Positions 11,201 through 23,389 of a stretch of 64,000 nucleotides of DNA are shown here, in pieces. Numbering within the stretch: the first letter of the stretch is position 1; each line of letters opens with the position of its first letter. The DNA lies in the NCBI GenBank assembly GCA_019828595.1, contig JAHQRK010000016.1, positions 620,001 to 684,000 on the forward strand, read 5' to 3'. The notes beneath the pieces were generated by a model. It was not told the origin of the DNA, made no database searches, and saw only the letters and a program-made list of their open reading frames with translations. The translations under genes were made by a program, and so were the position numbers. This stretch comes from Aphanomyces cochlioides (lineage: Eukaryota; Oomycota; Saprolegniomycetes; Saprolegniales; Verrucalvaceae).

Positions 11201-13360
11201 CAGTGGAAAGCCAAACGAACCAGGATGGCTCGGGGCGTAAGTCAACCGAGCAGCGACTTGGGCCTGGGGGGATAAAGTCCCCCGTCGGGGGGATAAGGGG
11301 GCGTGGTCCCCCCAGTCGAACGCGACTTGAATCGACTCTGGATTGATGATTGCGATGGTTCCCGCGACAGAATTGACAGGGCGATCGACGATACATGGCT
11401 CTGTGAGGGCGACAAGCCACGGGGAGAGTTCAATCTGAGGGGCCCTCGCTGCGCCTTCCAGTGTCAGCGTCATGGCAGCCACTGAAGTCAAGGGAAGATG
11501 CTGCAGCAGCTCGACAAAGGCTAAACACGTCGGGGGGACGTTGCAGAGCCTCAAAGTCGCCACGGCCGCAAAGGAATCCACTCGCACGGGGGCAAACGTG
11601 ACGACAAACGAGCTGCATGCCTGGCGATCGAGGATCCCTTGCGCAGGCGAGACGCTAAATGCCCGAGCGGACGCCATGTCGTGGCCGTCTGCAGCGTCGA
11701 GCTGCCACTCAAAGGCCAAGTCGAGCGGTGTATGGTTCATCAGTTGAAAGCACTGCGTCGTCGTCGCGCACACAACGATCGGTCGAAACAACAAGCGGTC
11801 GAAGCGCATCAAGCAAGCCGCGACAGTGCTGCTGGAATGTTCCATCGAGACGGAGTTGATCGCGATCGGCTCCAGCTCCACGAGGCATCCGCGGCCTGTG
11901 ATCTGGAATGGCTTGACGAGGCAGTTATCGCACACGACGAAGAACGTCGCGGACTCGTCGCCGACGCACGTTGGCGTGTACGTCAACGTGAGGTCTATCG
12001 TGGCGTCTCTGGCGAGCTCAAAGTCGCAAGGAGAGAGCGTGAACGGGCCTAGCTCGACGACAGGATCGAGCTCGACTGCCTGCAGAGCTTGGATGCGGTC
12101 GATCCATGACGCTGTCATTGACGTGAACGAGTCGGTCCAGTCCGCTTCAGAGAGACACCAGAAACGACCTTGACCGCCGTCGTTGCGGCATGGAATGACC
12201 GTTGAAGACGTGCCTCCAACGAGACAACTAGCAGCCACGAGCGTCGATGGAATCGAGAGCAGCGGGGGCGTTCTCCTGGCGACGAGCGGAATTTGCAGCG
12301 GTACGTCGACACCGCTGGGGGTCTCTAAAAAGACGACAAACTCATCCAAGTAGTCGGCGCGCGTGTCCGGCGCGAATTGAATCCGCACTTGGCAGCTCAA
12401 GCCAGGCGCGACGAGCCCGGATGGGTCTGGAAAGCACACGGACGCGAGCATGAAGAACGCAGTCGCTGGCGGCAAGACGCGGCACCGTCCTGATATCGCG
12501 CCGATGTTTTTCACGAGCACGAGCTGCTCGTACACGCCGCCCATGTCGTACTCTGTGAATTCCACCGGCATGGGCTCTACTTGGAACGGTGGAGACGCTT
12601 CGTTGATCTCGTGGTTGGACTTGTCGTAGCGTGGATTGCGGCGGAAGGCGAGTGTCCTCTGCATGCGCTCGAGGATTTTCGCATTGGCTTCAACCTGGTC
12701 GATGGAAAGCTGTGGCTGTTGCTTGGGTTTCTTTGACCGCTTTGGAGACTCTGGCGGCGGGCCTGCGTCGGCCAAGTCTTCGGTAATGTACTCTTCTTCC
12801 TCCTCGGGCGCAGTGGATGGCGTCGCTTTCTTGCGTAGAGAGACAGTGGCAGTTGTTTTGAGGTACCCTGGCACTTCGACGGCGTGTTTTGCGGCTTGGA
12901 TTCGCGCTGATGGACCGTTTCCAGAGCGATCGAGCATGCGAGCGTGGTTGTCTGCCACGAGATCTCTAGCTAGCACAAGGGATGATGCCAGTGCTCCAAA
13001 GTGAGCGAGCTCATTGCGGTCGAGGCGGAAATTCGACGGACCAAGTGGAATCTGTGCTTTGACCACGAGACCTTGTGCGACCAATTCGCGCGCTTGCTGC
13101 TCGTCTTTCGACGCTGCCTCGACGCGGCGCTGGTCTAAAAGCGCCATCAGATCCGACGCTTGGCTCACTTTGTCGCGGAGGTTGGCATCGATGGCTTGCA
13201 TTTGGTCGGTCGCGTTCACGACGTACGGATGTTCTTGCTCCAGCGGCCACGCTGCGTCAACGTCGTCTACGTAATAGTCGCGAAATGCACGCCGTAGCAC
13301 GTTTGATATCGATCCCACGGCGACAACATCTTCGTCTTTCTGGTTGTCGTCCGTCGACAT
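8282..13360 (-). CDS. DLEC1/CFAP81-like ciliary protein with ASH/HYDIN-type domains
   Basis: A 1,692-residue protein in one exon, starting at the ATG at 13360 (MSTDDNQKDEDVV). Residues 1-260 are charged and partly helical. From about residue 270 onward come repeated Ig-like ASH/MSP-type domains with blocks such as VDFGLVRVGT and KFGRVHC. The first of these (FTEYDMGGVYEQLVLVKN, then RVLPPATAFF and GLVAPGLSCQ) closely parallels the equivalent part of animal DLEC1, and the total length is close to DLEC1's roughly 1,750 residues. DLEC1 homologues (CFAP81/FAP81) are reported components of motile cilia, so a role in the zoospore flagellum is expected. The other plausible family would be another HYDIN-like CFAP protein. 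GC is higher here than in flanking DNA. Long antisense frames inside it are shadows. Confidence 0.85.
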   Translation of the reverse strand: MSTDDNQKDEDVVAVGSISNVLRRAFRDYYVDDVDAAWPLEQEHPYVVNATDQMQAIDANLRDKVSQASDLMALLDQRRVEAASKDEQQARELVAQGLVVKAQIPLGPSNFRLDRNELAHFGALASSLVLARDLVADNHARMLDRSGNGPSARIQAAKHAVEVPGYLKTTATVSLRKKATPSTAPEEEEEYITEDLADAGPPPESPKRSKKPKQQPQLSIDQVEANAKILERMQRTLAFRRNPRYDKSNHEINEASPPFQVEPMPVEFTEYDMGGVYEQLVLVKNIGAISGRCRVLPPATAFFMLASVCFPDPSGLVAPGLSCQVRIQFAPDTRADYLDEFVVFLETPSGVDVPLQIPLVARRTPPLLSIPSTLVAASCLVGGTSSTVIPCRNDGGQGRFWCLSEADWTDSFTSMTASWIDRIQALQAVELDPVVELGPFTLSPCDFELARDATIDLTLTYTPTCVGDESATFFVVCDNCLVKPFQITGRGCLVELEPIAINSVSMEHSSSTVAACLMRFDRLLFRPIVVCATTTQCFQLMNHTPLDLAFEWQLDAADGHDMASARAFSVSPAQGILDRQACSSFVVTFAPVRVDSFAAVATLRLCNVPPTCLAFVELLQHLPLTSVAAMTLTLEGAARAPQIELSPWLVALTEPCIVDRPVNSVAGTIAIINPESIQVAFDWGDHAPLSPRRGTLSPQAQVAARLTYAPSHPGSFGFPLECSIASSPHASVAVTRVEGHVARPRVRFLAPEVDFGLVRVGTSALQRLTFQNDSLVAVRFQWRHLEAALANKTLPRPHSNESLVSASSKTSNETGNTIAPPSLKCTVSFSPDGGVLAPGQQATVEITCVGGTSPERFRGAFQLELLDQENPIDRFVCIAARGEIQCPHVYLSQTQIQFGTTYLGVSVQHTIELVNVSNLAAPFKWSEPQLRHASKPYTVEISPQKGILASKETLSIQITFTGRASGYTEVLLACQVQGMRECLGLELTTLQKGLVLSYEVVDEAKTVDFGVSPTAVVSSSLPKLHFGDDVPLFERKTLRLLIRNHSGITATVAVDARKYNAAPCDAASTANALESREHAFQSQAGKAYKSNQATQLQDRVRLSAGLGVAFVCSPTTCVIPPWGHALIEITALNNMAGRYVDEIVVKVDTMPPVRLSATIHVVGCPLSINANCVGLKMPPAIGLPSFPVLEFGLWPLRADATTRRIQIINTGPIPARLTWKLEEFPDETMPARVVDVTLTVQPDGAVQVRIRPYVPKQSAVKMPFQFDPIDQVIPKHGHAYFSVSFMPQTWPQVGLVRALLVADADWLHGDMDGRPESNLGMASNGSSNQSSAKSLLMGAVGKAMQAVRLTNAMGKAKPTGALHWRSPACVKLGVSSELLHPVLHWDKTTPSLLIFTTWATHDAVHPTRFQTIQLVNRLATKLSFRLETSGAFSIKEATTSGSHHPLSASNLQSTQRSLTFNQHPTPSFTLAPGQSVQVQVHFQAPDHDNDAHLDRRRLNSSMVQVTNGQLDVRYSQGSTQTIALQGRVLRPRVVLAPSQFKFGRVHCTQSTNVTIYLSNPTEVDARFAAQHVPQVSTLTTDDPTVFHIAIRNGVVRGPSLPLYTSGALVPTPSPGYAAGIHRPFEVVITFAPTKPIKYKSRFHFAVHAGQGFDLVLEGEGTHVEQTQPPGSRKLPHAAPLRHSHHVLGKIPE

Positions 13361-13986
13361 GCTCGCGGCGTCCACCGCGACGTTTCGGCTAAAAGATCGT
13401 CCAATTTATTCTGTCAAAATATCCGAAATTCGAATTCTGATTGGCTGAAATTCAATATTACCTGAATTTAATCGAATTCATTGTGTTTCGTGGGATGCTT
13501 CCAGAACAAAAAACAACGGCATCGACGCTGCTTTGTCGTGCAAAACTCGGTATAAATACCGTGACAAGCGATTTGAATGTTTGGTAGGATGAGGACTTGA
13601 ATACCTTGGAATTTTTGATTTATTTCCGATGGTCTATCTCGTTTTATTATTTTCCAATTTCATGAATCTGGCCAATCAAATCCCACAATTTTCGATAACT
13701 GGAAATGTTAAAAAATCGTACTCTCCATTCACAACTTCGTTGGAGAAAATTCATGAAAGAGATCTGAGCTACGTTTTTCACTATGTGAGCTACGCCCTGG
13801 ATAATCACATCGCAAGGAGACTCACCGGAGAAATAGAGCAAATAAGTTCGCATAAATATCGAATAAATTATAATTAGCCGAAATCAATATTTTTATAATT
13901 ATTTGATTGGTTAAATTTTATGCATATTTTAGCAAATTAAACTATTTTATGAATTTGTCTGGAAATTATATATCCTTCGATAAAGC
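13361..13986. other. Divergent promoter region, AT-rich
   Basis: Separates the DLEC1-like gene (minus) from the PRA1-like gene (plus), so it should carry both promoters. Strongly AT-rich from 13400 to 13970. No ORF with coding character; no core promoter motif is convincing. Confidence 0.45.
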
Positions 13987-14706
13987 ATGGACAAGGTCGA
14001 GCAGCGCCATAAAGCGGCGGCGGGCGATGCTGCCGTTCCTGATGCGGACGACGTCAAGATCCACAGCATTATGGGGCAGATCGTGAGCGCTCTTCGTCAA
14101 AAGATCCACGTGAATGCGATCCGCAACGTCTTTTTGTACGTTCTCTAGCAAACAAGCAGTGTTGACAAACTTGGTCGTAGATGTATGGGCACGGGCGAAG
14201 CGCATCCGTTCACGTTTCCACCACCACCGCTGATCGTCTCACGTCTCCAGCACAATCTTCACTTTTTCCTGGTCAACTATATCCTGCTGTTCGTGTTGGT
14301 TTTATTCTGCGTGCTGGTTTTCCATCCGTGGTCCTTGCTCTGCTGCGTTGCGACGACAGGCGCTTGGATTGCATTTACGTTTCAGCGAAAGCATTTCCAG
14401 CAAGTCTACAAGAACAGCGGCATCAAAGAAGATCATGTCGTCTATGCCATGCTCGGAGGTATCTAAACTCGGTTGTTTTTGCTCAAATTGTCCATAGCAA
14501 CGGCGTTGGTATTTGCTTTCTTCCTCCTACCATCTCTTCTTTCAGCTGGAAGCATCTGGTACGCACACACGCCCAAGAATTTTAATCCTTTGGTTTCTAG
14601 CGGTGTTCTAGCTGGAGCTCATGCATTATTGCGCAGCACAGACCAGACAAAACTTGTCCGTTCGGCCGCTGTCGACCCAAACATGCCAGTGGACCAGCAA
14701 GTCTAA
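13987..14706 (+). CDS. PRA1-family (prenylated Rab acceptor) membrane protein
   Basis: Three exons: 13987-14135, 14181-14458 and 14498-14706, with introns of 45 and 39 nt (GTACGT...GTAG and GTATCT...ATAG). All junctions keep frame and give 211 residues. The middle exon carries the family pattern: PPPPLIVSRLQHNLHFFLVNY, then a hydrophobic hairpin at about residues 80-125. The third exon holds the second hydrophobic pair (LVFAFFLLPSLLSAGS), ending in a polar tail. PRA1/YIP3 proteins sit in ER and Golgi membranes and bind prenylated Rab GTPases during vesicle traffic. The 3' end is 16 bp from the convergent amidase gene. Confidence 0.8.
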
Positions 14707-14722
14707 CTCGATTATGTTTCTG

Positions 14723-15403
14723 CTAACAAACTGTGATCCATCCGTGAAGTTCCTCTTCATCGAAGTGCTTGGCGATGATGTATCCTCCATCATCGAGCAC
14801 TTGTGCGGCTATTCGCCGTGAGTACTGGCGATCTTGAGGCCATTTCGTGTGGAAAAAGTTTTGCTCGATCACGTCGACATGCGTATCTGTGACATCAACG
14901 ACGATGGCGACGTGGCCAGTTGGCGTATACCGTCCGATGGCTTTCCAGACGAGCAATGAGCCTTTTTGCGGTCGCGTGGTTGAGCCATGTGGAATACTTG
15001 CGGCAGGAACTGGAGTGCCAGTCGCCACTTGACGAAAGACAGCGGCGGTGAACATGTCATGGGCAGTTGGGATGCAGTCGAAGAGGATGCCATGGTGGAT
15101 GACGAGGTACCGCCGTGCCAGTTCGACGCATTGCCATTGAATGCCCGTGCAAATGCCTTGGAACGTCGCGCATTCCATCTCGATAGCAGTTTTACCCGGT
15201 GGCAACAAGCACGAGCGCACTTCGACCTTCTCAAATACGCCAAGAAGGGTGCCAAACGGCTCGCCGACTGTGCTCGCAGCGGCAGAAGTCGTCACCGACG
15301 TCGTCGTGGAGGAAGAAGCTGCTGGAACAGCTGAATGGGGAATAGTTAAAGGAGCAGAGAGCGGTGGTGTTTGGTCGGCAGTCGATGCGTGCACACAGAG
15401 CAT
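14723..15403 (-). CDS. CHAP-domain amidase, glutathionylspermidine-amidase-like
   Basis: A 226-residue protein. The first in-frame ATG is at 15403; an upstream TGA closes the frame. After a Ser/Thr/Ala-rich N-terminal segment (about residues 15-60), residues about 75-220 match the amidase half of glutathionylspermidine synthetase/amidase and trypanothione synthetase. The signatures are FQGICTGIQWQCVELARRYL (catalytic Cys in WQCVE), the TGHVAIVVDV segment with the catalytic His, and EQNFFHTKWP. These Cys-His hydrolases cleave an amide between glutathione and spermidine. The ATP-grasp synthetase half is absent, so this would be a stand-alone amidase; its true substrate is unknown. Convergent with the PRA1 gene. 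Confidence 0.75.
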   Translation of the reverse strand: MLCVHASTADQTPPLSAPLTIPHSAVPAASSSTTTSVTTSAAASTVGEPFGTLLGVFEKVEVRSCLLPPGKTAIEMECATFQGICTGIQWQCVELARRYLVIHHGILFDCIPTAHDMFTAAVFRQVATGTPVPAASIPHGSTTRPQKGSLLVWKAIGRYTPTGHVAIVVDVTDTHVDVIEQNFFHTKWPQDRQYSRRIAAQVLDDGGYIIAKHFDEEELHGWITVC

Positions 15404-17098
<1,695 letters not shown>

Positions 17099-17768
17099 GC
17101 ACTCTCGAGTTATAGAATACATATCAACAAAGAGATCCCATCGATCGACTCTTCCTTCTCCTTTCGTTGCTTCCTGCTTACCCTCTCACCCCCGGAGCGT
17201 TCTCCATGCTTGCCACGTTAGTTTGCTCCCGGATTTGTGTCGATTGAAGCTCTGCGTCGTTCGATTGTCGAAGTACATATCTCGTCGTACAGGCCGCCTT
17301 CAACGCTTATTACCGAGAGAGCACGCATCTAACCGTCTTCTGCGATACAAACGATACCCACTGCTACGTTCTCGGGAGAATTCTCACAATAAAACGCGTT
17401 GTTTCCTCGGTGGGATCACGCATCAGGTCGACGATGTCGTAGGAAGTCGGAAGGATGTGTGTGTGTCTGCGATGACAAGCCTGTCGTCGGCGTTTCAGTC
17501 TTGCTCTATGAAGAAACAAAAATGAATATTTTATCTATTTTGCCAATATTTTATCTTAATATTTGTAAATATTTCTCTGTCTATTCAGTCTGAACTGCAA
17601 GAATTTAAATATTCTATATAATTGTGTTAAAATATATGCTATATAAGCTCTTAGTAAGGATAATATTTTAATAATTTTATCGGTTTAGTCATACAAAACG
17701 CAAGATATTTTTTGAAGTCGGGGATCAGACAGCCTTCCACTTCCAGTGCGCTATTCCACGACGGAGGC
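17099..17768. other. Intergenic, AT-rich right half
   Basis: Contains the ARL1 3' region and the promoter side of the MAP kinase. Positions 17520-17690 are almost pure A/T. A non-ATG frame continues upstream of the kinase ATG, but the first ATG is at 17769. Confidence 0.45.
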
Positions 17769-19842
17769 ATGGCCAAGACTTCGTCCAAGCGACGAGCGGC
17801 CGAGGATTCCACGGCCCCGACACCGCCAGGGATCAAGGAAACGACCCCAAATGCAAGAATACCATTTGGGCTGAAGAAAATGAAGTCTTCGGACCAGATT
17901 CAGCCAGCAAGCACAACGTCGACGCCATCGCCCATGCATATGCATATGCGCGCCAACAATCAACACGATTACTGCGCCCCAACGCCTTATGGCCCTTCAG
18001 CGTATATGCCACCGACGCCAATCTCGCCCGACATGCAACATCCTCCGCTTCAGCGACGGAAAACCAGTATGGACCATCATCACGTCGTCCCACCACCTCA
18101 ACCCGCTGCTCGCGCCCCGCCGCCGTCACAAAAAGACGTCGCGATGCTTGAACAACAGACAGCTCGTCTTTGGAACTTTGAAACATGGGAATGCGGCGCC
18201 CAGTACAAGTTTGTGCGACCGATGGGTCAAGGATCGTATGGCCAGGTAGACCCTTCAAGCTCTGACCATAGATCGTTGACGCGCTTTCTCACCTAGGTTG
18301 CTGAAGCCTATGATACAATCCGGCAAAAGCGCGTCGCGATCAAACGCGTGATAAACGTATTCGACCGCGCCCAGGATTGCATTCGCTTATTCCGAGAGAT
18401 TTACATCTTGCGCCACGTCCGCCATAGCAATCTTGTCACGCTCCTCGACGTGATTCCCCCGCAGTCGTATGACAGCTTCCGCGACTTGTATCTCGTGTTC
18501 GAGTTCGCTGACACGGATCTCCAGAAGCTCTTTTGTCTGCCGCAGTATTTAAACATCCGCCACGTCCAAGTGTTTCTCCATCAACTGCTCCAAGGGCTTA
18601 AACATATGCACGCGTGTTCTATCATCCATCGAGATCTCAAGCCTGCCAATGTTCTCCTCAATGAAACCCTCAGTCTCAAGGTTTCCTGAATCTATTCCCC
18701 TCCCTTGTCTTACCACTCACGTTGGTAGATTTGTGATTTCGGTCTTGCCCGAGTCTGTGTCGAAGATAATAATGTGGCCGATGCACCGGCAACGCCTGAC
18801 GGTGCCAATTCCTCGGGGAATAACAGCAGCAACGGTGAAAACTCGACGCCGAACGGATCGTCAACAGCCCCACCTAAAGCTGTACGCTCCATGCTGACTC
18901 CCATGATTACTCACTTGGTTGAATTAGTTCCATCGCCAAATGACCAAACACGTCGTCTCGCGGTATTATCGCGCTCCAGAGTTGATTCTCCTCCAAGTAA
19001 TCAACCCTCAAGCATGCAATTTGTTTGCTGACGCAACATCTACTTAGGAATACGGCCGTCCTGTTGATATGTGGAGCATTGGGTGCATCCTCGGCGAATT
19101 GCTCAACATGCAAGCCGAGAATTGCCAGCATTACCTGGTACGAGCTCGCCCCCGTTGCTTTCCTTCATGGCTTTTGTGTAGAACCGAAAACCAATCTTCC
19201 CAGGGCGATCATGCACCACACTGAGTCCCACGGACACAGTCACGTACAAGAAAGAGATGGATCAATTGTTTGTCATTTTCAACGTGATCGGGACGCCGGA
19301 AGAAGAAGACATTGCACACATGACGAAATTTGCTCCATTACTTCGTCAAGTGCCAAAGAAAGCCCCCATCGACTTGAAAGAAGTACAGCCGAGTTGCATT
19401 TTCATTCGCATGACGTTTTCTTGTAGTTGTATCCTGGAGCGCCACCGGAAGCATTGGATTTGTTGGACAAATTACTCAAATTCAATCCTGCGAAACGATT
19501 GACGGTACCAATCTGCCATGCTGCAGAGTTGTTACCTCAAGCTCGTAGGTCGAAGAAGCATTGAATCATCCATTCCTTGCTGAAGTCCCAAACCTCCATT
19601 CCCAAGAGGTTGACTTGGAAAGCGGTGCAAAATAGCTAACTACCCCTTGGCGTAGATTACCAAAGCAGAACCGCTGCATATGCCAAACGAAGACGATGAT
19701 GAACATTTTACTCGAGAGCAACACAAGCGTAAGTTGCTTCTATCCACGAGCAGTTGGATTGATGTTCCATCTAGGACGCATCTACGAAGAAGTCCTCAAG
19801 TTTCATGAAGCAGCCGTCGCGTCGTTGTCCAAACACGAGTAG
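17769..19842 (+). CDS. Atypical MAP kinase with TKH activation motif
   Basis: Ten exons: 17769-18245, 18297-18680, 18729-18881, 18928-18996, 19048-19137, 19182-19382, 19427-19504, 19549-19608, 19656-19728, 19775-19842. All join in frame to give 550 residues; introns are 44-51 nt. Residues 1-140 are a Pro/Met/His-rich extension. The kinase domain follows: GQGSYGQ glycine loop, VAIKRV lysine, IIHRDLKPANVLL catalytic loop, CDFGLA. About 45 Ser/Asn/Pro-rich residues are inserted before the activation segment MTKHVVSRYYRAPELILL. The MAPK TxY motif is TKH here: the threonine is kept and the tyrosine replaced by histidine. VDMWSIGCI and the downstream CMGC insert (NRKPIFPG) are intact. It is a Ser/Thr kinase of the MAPK group; upstream and downstream partners are unknown. 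Convergent with INTS3, 76 bp apart. Confidence 0.9.
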
Positions 19843-19918
19843 TCAGTCCCCCACCCTCGAATGTTGTGAACAAATTGTAAACCAACCCCACACTTGTATC
19901 CATTCAATGCTTTCTCGT

Positions 19919-22900
19919 CTACTCGACGCGTGGTTTCTTGGCCGGCGGTGGCTGTGGAGGTTGCGCATCGTCTGTGAGGACTAATGCACTCAGCGCTGGA
20001 AAGAGATCGACACCGCTTGTTCCTTGGTCGTTCAAATAGCCTTGAATCGCCTTGCGAATGTCAGGATCAGTCACGAGTGCATTCTCGGGCAGTTTGTTGA
20101 GCTGGCGGCACACATCGCTGGCGTCCTTGGGCTCTTGTAGCATCACAACGACAAAGGATTGCATCGTGCTGAAGCATTTCTCAATCCAAATCGATAAGAC
20201 GCTACCATGGCCATGAGGATTGAAACGGAAAGCAATGCTGTACCTCGAGGGAAAGGGGTCAAAGGTGTCCGAGAGCTTGAGAATGCAGTGGAGCAAGGAC
20301 ACGTCTGGTGTGCATTGCAACAGCAGACGAAGGATGCCACTGAGAGCTTCTCCATGGACATGAGGGTCTAAACATGCCAAGACTTTGCGCAACGCCGCTA
20401 TTGTGGCTACAGTTGATTGTTAGTTCCATGGAGACCGAGAGATTACCTTTGTCCTTGCGCTTGGCTTCCCATTCAGCGGCCAAGAGTTCCCACACACTCG
20501 TCTGTTCCCATGAGTTCCACTGGAGAGAACTCAAGAGCACGGTCGTCGTTTGATCGCAAAAGATGGCGAACTCCTTCAAAACGAGCCGCATAGACAAAGT
20601 GCTGAGGATATTTGGCGTCGCGACGCCAACGAGAGCGCGGACTAATGAATCCGTTCTTGGTAAATACGCTGGTGGCGCATGTTGAAATAAATAAGGAACG
20701 GTGCGGAGACAAGTGCTCTCGACAGCATTGCCAGCATACGGCACCTAGAAATCATGCATTAGCCACAAAGTGTCAAGGAGGCAGGCAGACTTGGAGCAGC
20801 GAGCACGCTAGCGCACAAGCCTCGTCGAGATGCGCACAGAGACTCACGTCTTGAAGCACTGCTTGGGGGATATCGCTCACCCCCAAGACTTCGCAAAAGT
20901 GGACGTACGGCTGGAGGTTTTCATGCACGCAGCAATATGTCAAAAGACGAGCGCTCAGCACCGAGTCTTGCTTGTACATGCCCTACAAGTTCCACGCGAT
21001 GAGAATGAAAGGATTCTAGCAAATAGTACATGCAACAGAGGCAAGTAAAGTTGCGGAGGGCGCTGAAGGCATTGATCCAAGACGTAATGCGGCAAAGTTG
21101 TCGTTGTCAGAAAAGATTTCTCCAAGCACTTGTACAGCAAGCCACCTAACTCGCCACTGATGGCTATTGCATTTGGAAGATGGCTCCACGCCGTGAAGAT
21201 AACGCTTAGCGCTGGTATCAACTTGTCCACTTCGCTCTATGAATCTATTGTGAGCAATAGAATGAGCGATAAGACGTACTTGAGATTGTTGAAGGGATGC
21301 AATTTGATCTCGAAAGCTGGCGAGAGTCTCTGGAATGACCACCGTGGCTGGATTTGTATCAATGGGAAGCTTCTGGTCTTCGAGAAATGATTGCTCGGTC
21401 CAGTTCGTCTGATCTTCCGTTGGGGATGAAGAGGGCAATCGAGGCTGGGAATCTTTGGGGGAGTACTTGGGAGATGCGTGTTGTGGTGACGACTGTGGAG
21501 AGTTACCACGACCGGCGGGTGGGGCTTGAGGAGGTGGCGTTTGCCGAAGTGGCGACGACGTATGCACTGGTGAATGGCTTGGAGAAGATGTCACCGATGC
21601 TACTCTAGCGTTAATCCAAGAGAGAGATGATAGTATATAACCTGGAGCCGACGAGAAGTTAAAATGTTGCGGCAATGCTTGTTGGCATTTTGTCCAAAGC
21701 GCAGAATTGAATTCCTTGAGGAAATCATGCAGCGGCTGGAGATTTTTCATCATGCCCAACTTGATCAAGGCGGATATCGCATTCGACACGGCTGTTTCCT
21801 TCGCGGACGTGTCCATGTGCGTGACGAGGAACTGCACAATGTCTTGGACCATAGGATGGTTTCGATTCTTTGTTGATTTCAGCTAGAAAAGCAAATGTTC
21901 AACGCTCGCAACGTGGAGAGAGACTCACCAAAAGCATCATGGCGGGTTCCAAATGCATGATAGGCACTTCAGCTTGATAGTTGAGGAAATCAAAAAACAT
22001 GGCATGCAAGACGCGAGTTTTAGCTGCGGGAGATTTACTACAAGATGGCGTCAGCTCACTGTATTCCAGGAAAGGAGTGAGGTACTTGAGAAGCAAGAGC
22101 CAACCGAGGATATGATAGCGAGGGGTCATCTTTGCCTCCACTGCTTGGCTTGTAGGTTGGTGGACTGCGCAGACGTAGCTAGCAAGAGTTGAGTGAGGGC
22201 CGTGGAGAAGATTGGAAACGACGTACCGAACTATGTCGGCAATGAGGCCTTCATATGGCTGGACATGGAGAAAGCTTGCTTGAAACCATTTTTGGTAGCG
22301 GTGGGCAGCTACGTGCAGCACTTTGTCCATGACAAAGCGCAGCTGTTCTTGCATTTTGAACGTCAGTCGGCACACGAGAAATTTGGACGGCGTCAGAGGT
22401 AAAGAAGGATTGTCCAGCAATCCTTTTGTCATCGCTGCAAGTGCTGGCACCTTTAAAACCGATTAGTATCGCAGTTCAAGTACTGTCGATGGATTACCTC
22501 GCGAAGATCATACGCTAGACGACGAAGTTCACGGCCACTCAAGACAACTTGTGCGGACTTGGCAGCGTACAAAGCTGCAGCGCACTCAGTGACTTGGATG
22601 GTCAAGGAGACGGACTACAAGAGGAATAAGATATTTGTGCAATGGCAGACCTACAGGCTTAGCTTGATGGAGCTCGGGCAAAATGCTGAGCAGAGTGTAC
22701 AATAGATGGGGAGCCAAAGAATCGCTGCATGGATGCTTTGTGAAGAGAGTCACAAGCCATTGAATCAAGCACGGCTCGATTTGAATCGTCGAACCAATAT
22801 GCCTAGGATTTATCATGAGAAAGCTGACTCATACATGGTGGACAGACCGCATTAAGACAATCAGGAGCGTATCAACGACTAAACCAGCTTGAATACATTG

Positions 22901-23389
22901 CTCAATGAACCACAACAGATTCACACGACTTGGTGGGATGAGACGAAGAAATCGAACGTCAATGAGCGCCACAAGTCCTTGAAAACTCTTGTCCCGAAGT
23001 GACTCGTTGCCCTCCCAGAGTTTATGCAGCAAAATCCAATACTCTTCTCGGTTGTCTGTCAAGAGCCCGTACAACATGGCCGTATGTTTTTCAAATCCTT
23101 CAGCAGCTTGCCACTTTTCAATGTCCTTTTCACCCGGCACATGCTTTTGCGCCATCATAAAGTGCCAAGCCCAGTTGCGATCCAAGTCATCTGGTGCATC
23201 GAGAGGTTGGTGGGCCAGGAGTTTTGACGATGGTGCAGGCAGTGAATTCGATCTGCCTAACCGAGGCGGTCCAGATAAGTTTGGAGGAGGTGGCTGTGGA
23301 GAAGATGGTGCAGCTTCGCGTGGAGAGGCTGGTGGTGGAGGCGGAGGCGGCGGAGGCGGCGGCGGCGGCGGAGGAGGAGAGACGCTCAT
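19919..23389 (-). CDS. INTS3: Integrator complex subunit 3 homologue
   Basis: Eleven exons on the minus strand: 23389-22848, 22802-22655, 22614-22498, 22450-22227, 22178-21929, 21882-21642, 21602-21280, 21236-21030, 20982-20791, 20744-20447, 20406-19919. They stay in frame for 1,009 residues, close to animal INTS3 (about 1,040). Residues 1-60 are low-complexity with a long polyproline run. The rest is helical. Recognisable INTS3 blocks are KFLVCRLTFKMQEQL, RYQKWFQASFL, HILGWLLLLKY, MHLEPAMMLL and LQWNSWEQTSVWELLAAEW. A disordered Ser/Pro-rich linker lies in the middle (exon 7). Integrator binds RNA polymerase II and cleaves snRNA and other transcripts; INTS3 also forms the SOSS single-strand-DNA complex in animals. 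One donor (end of exon 1) is a weaker GTCTGT, chosen because it alone keeps frame. Confidence 0.88.

Noticed and set aside
17712..17768. Possible upstream extension of the MAP kinase
   Set aside because: The frame is open but begins with TTG, not ATG; the ATG at 17769 is used.
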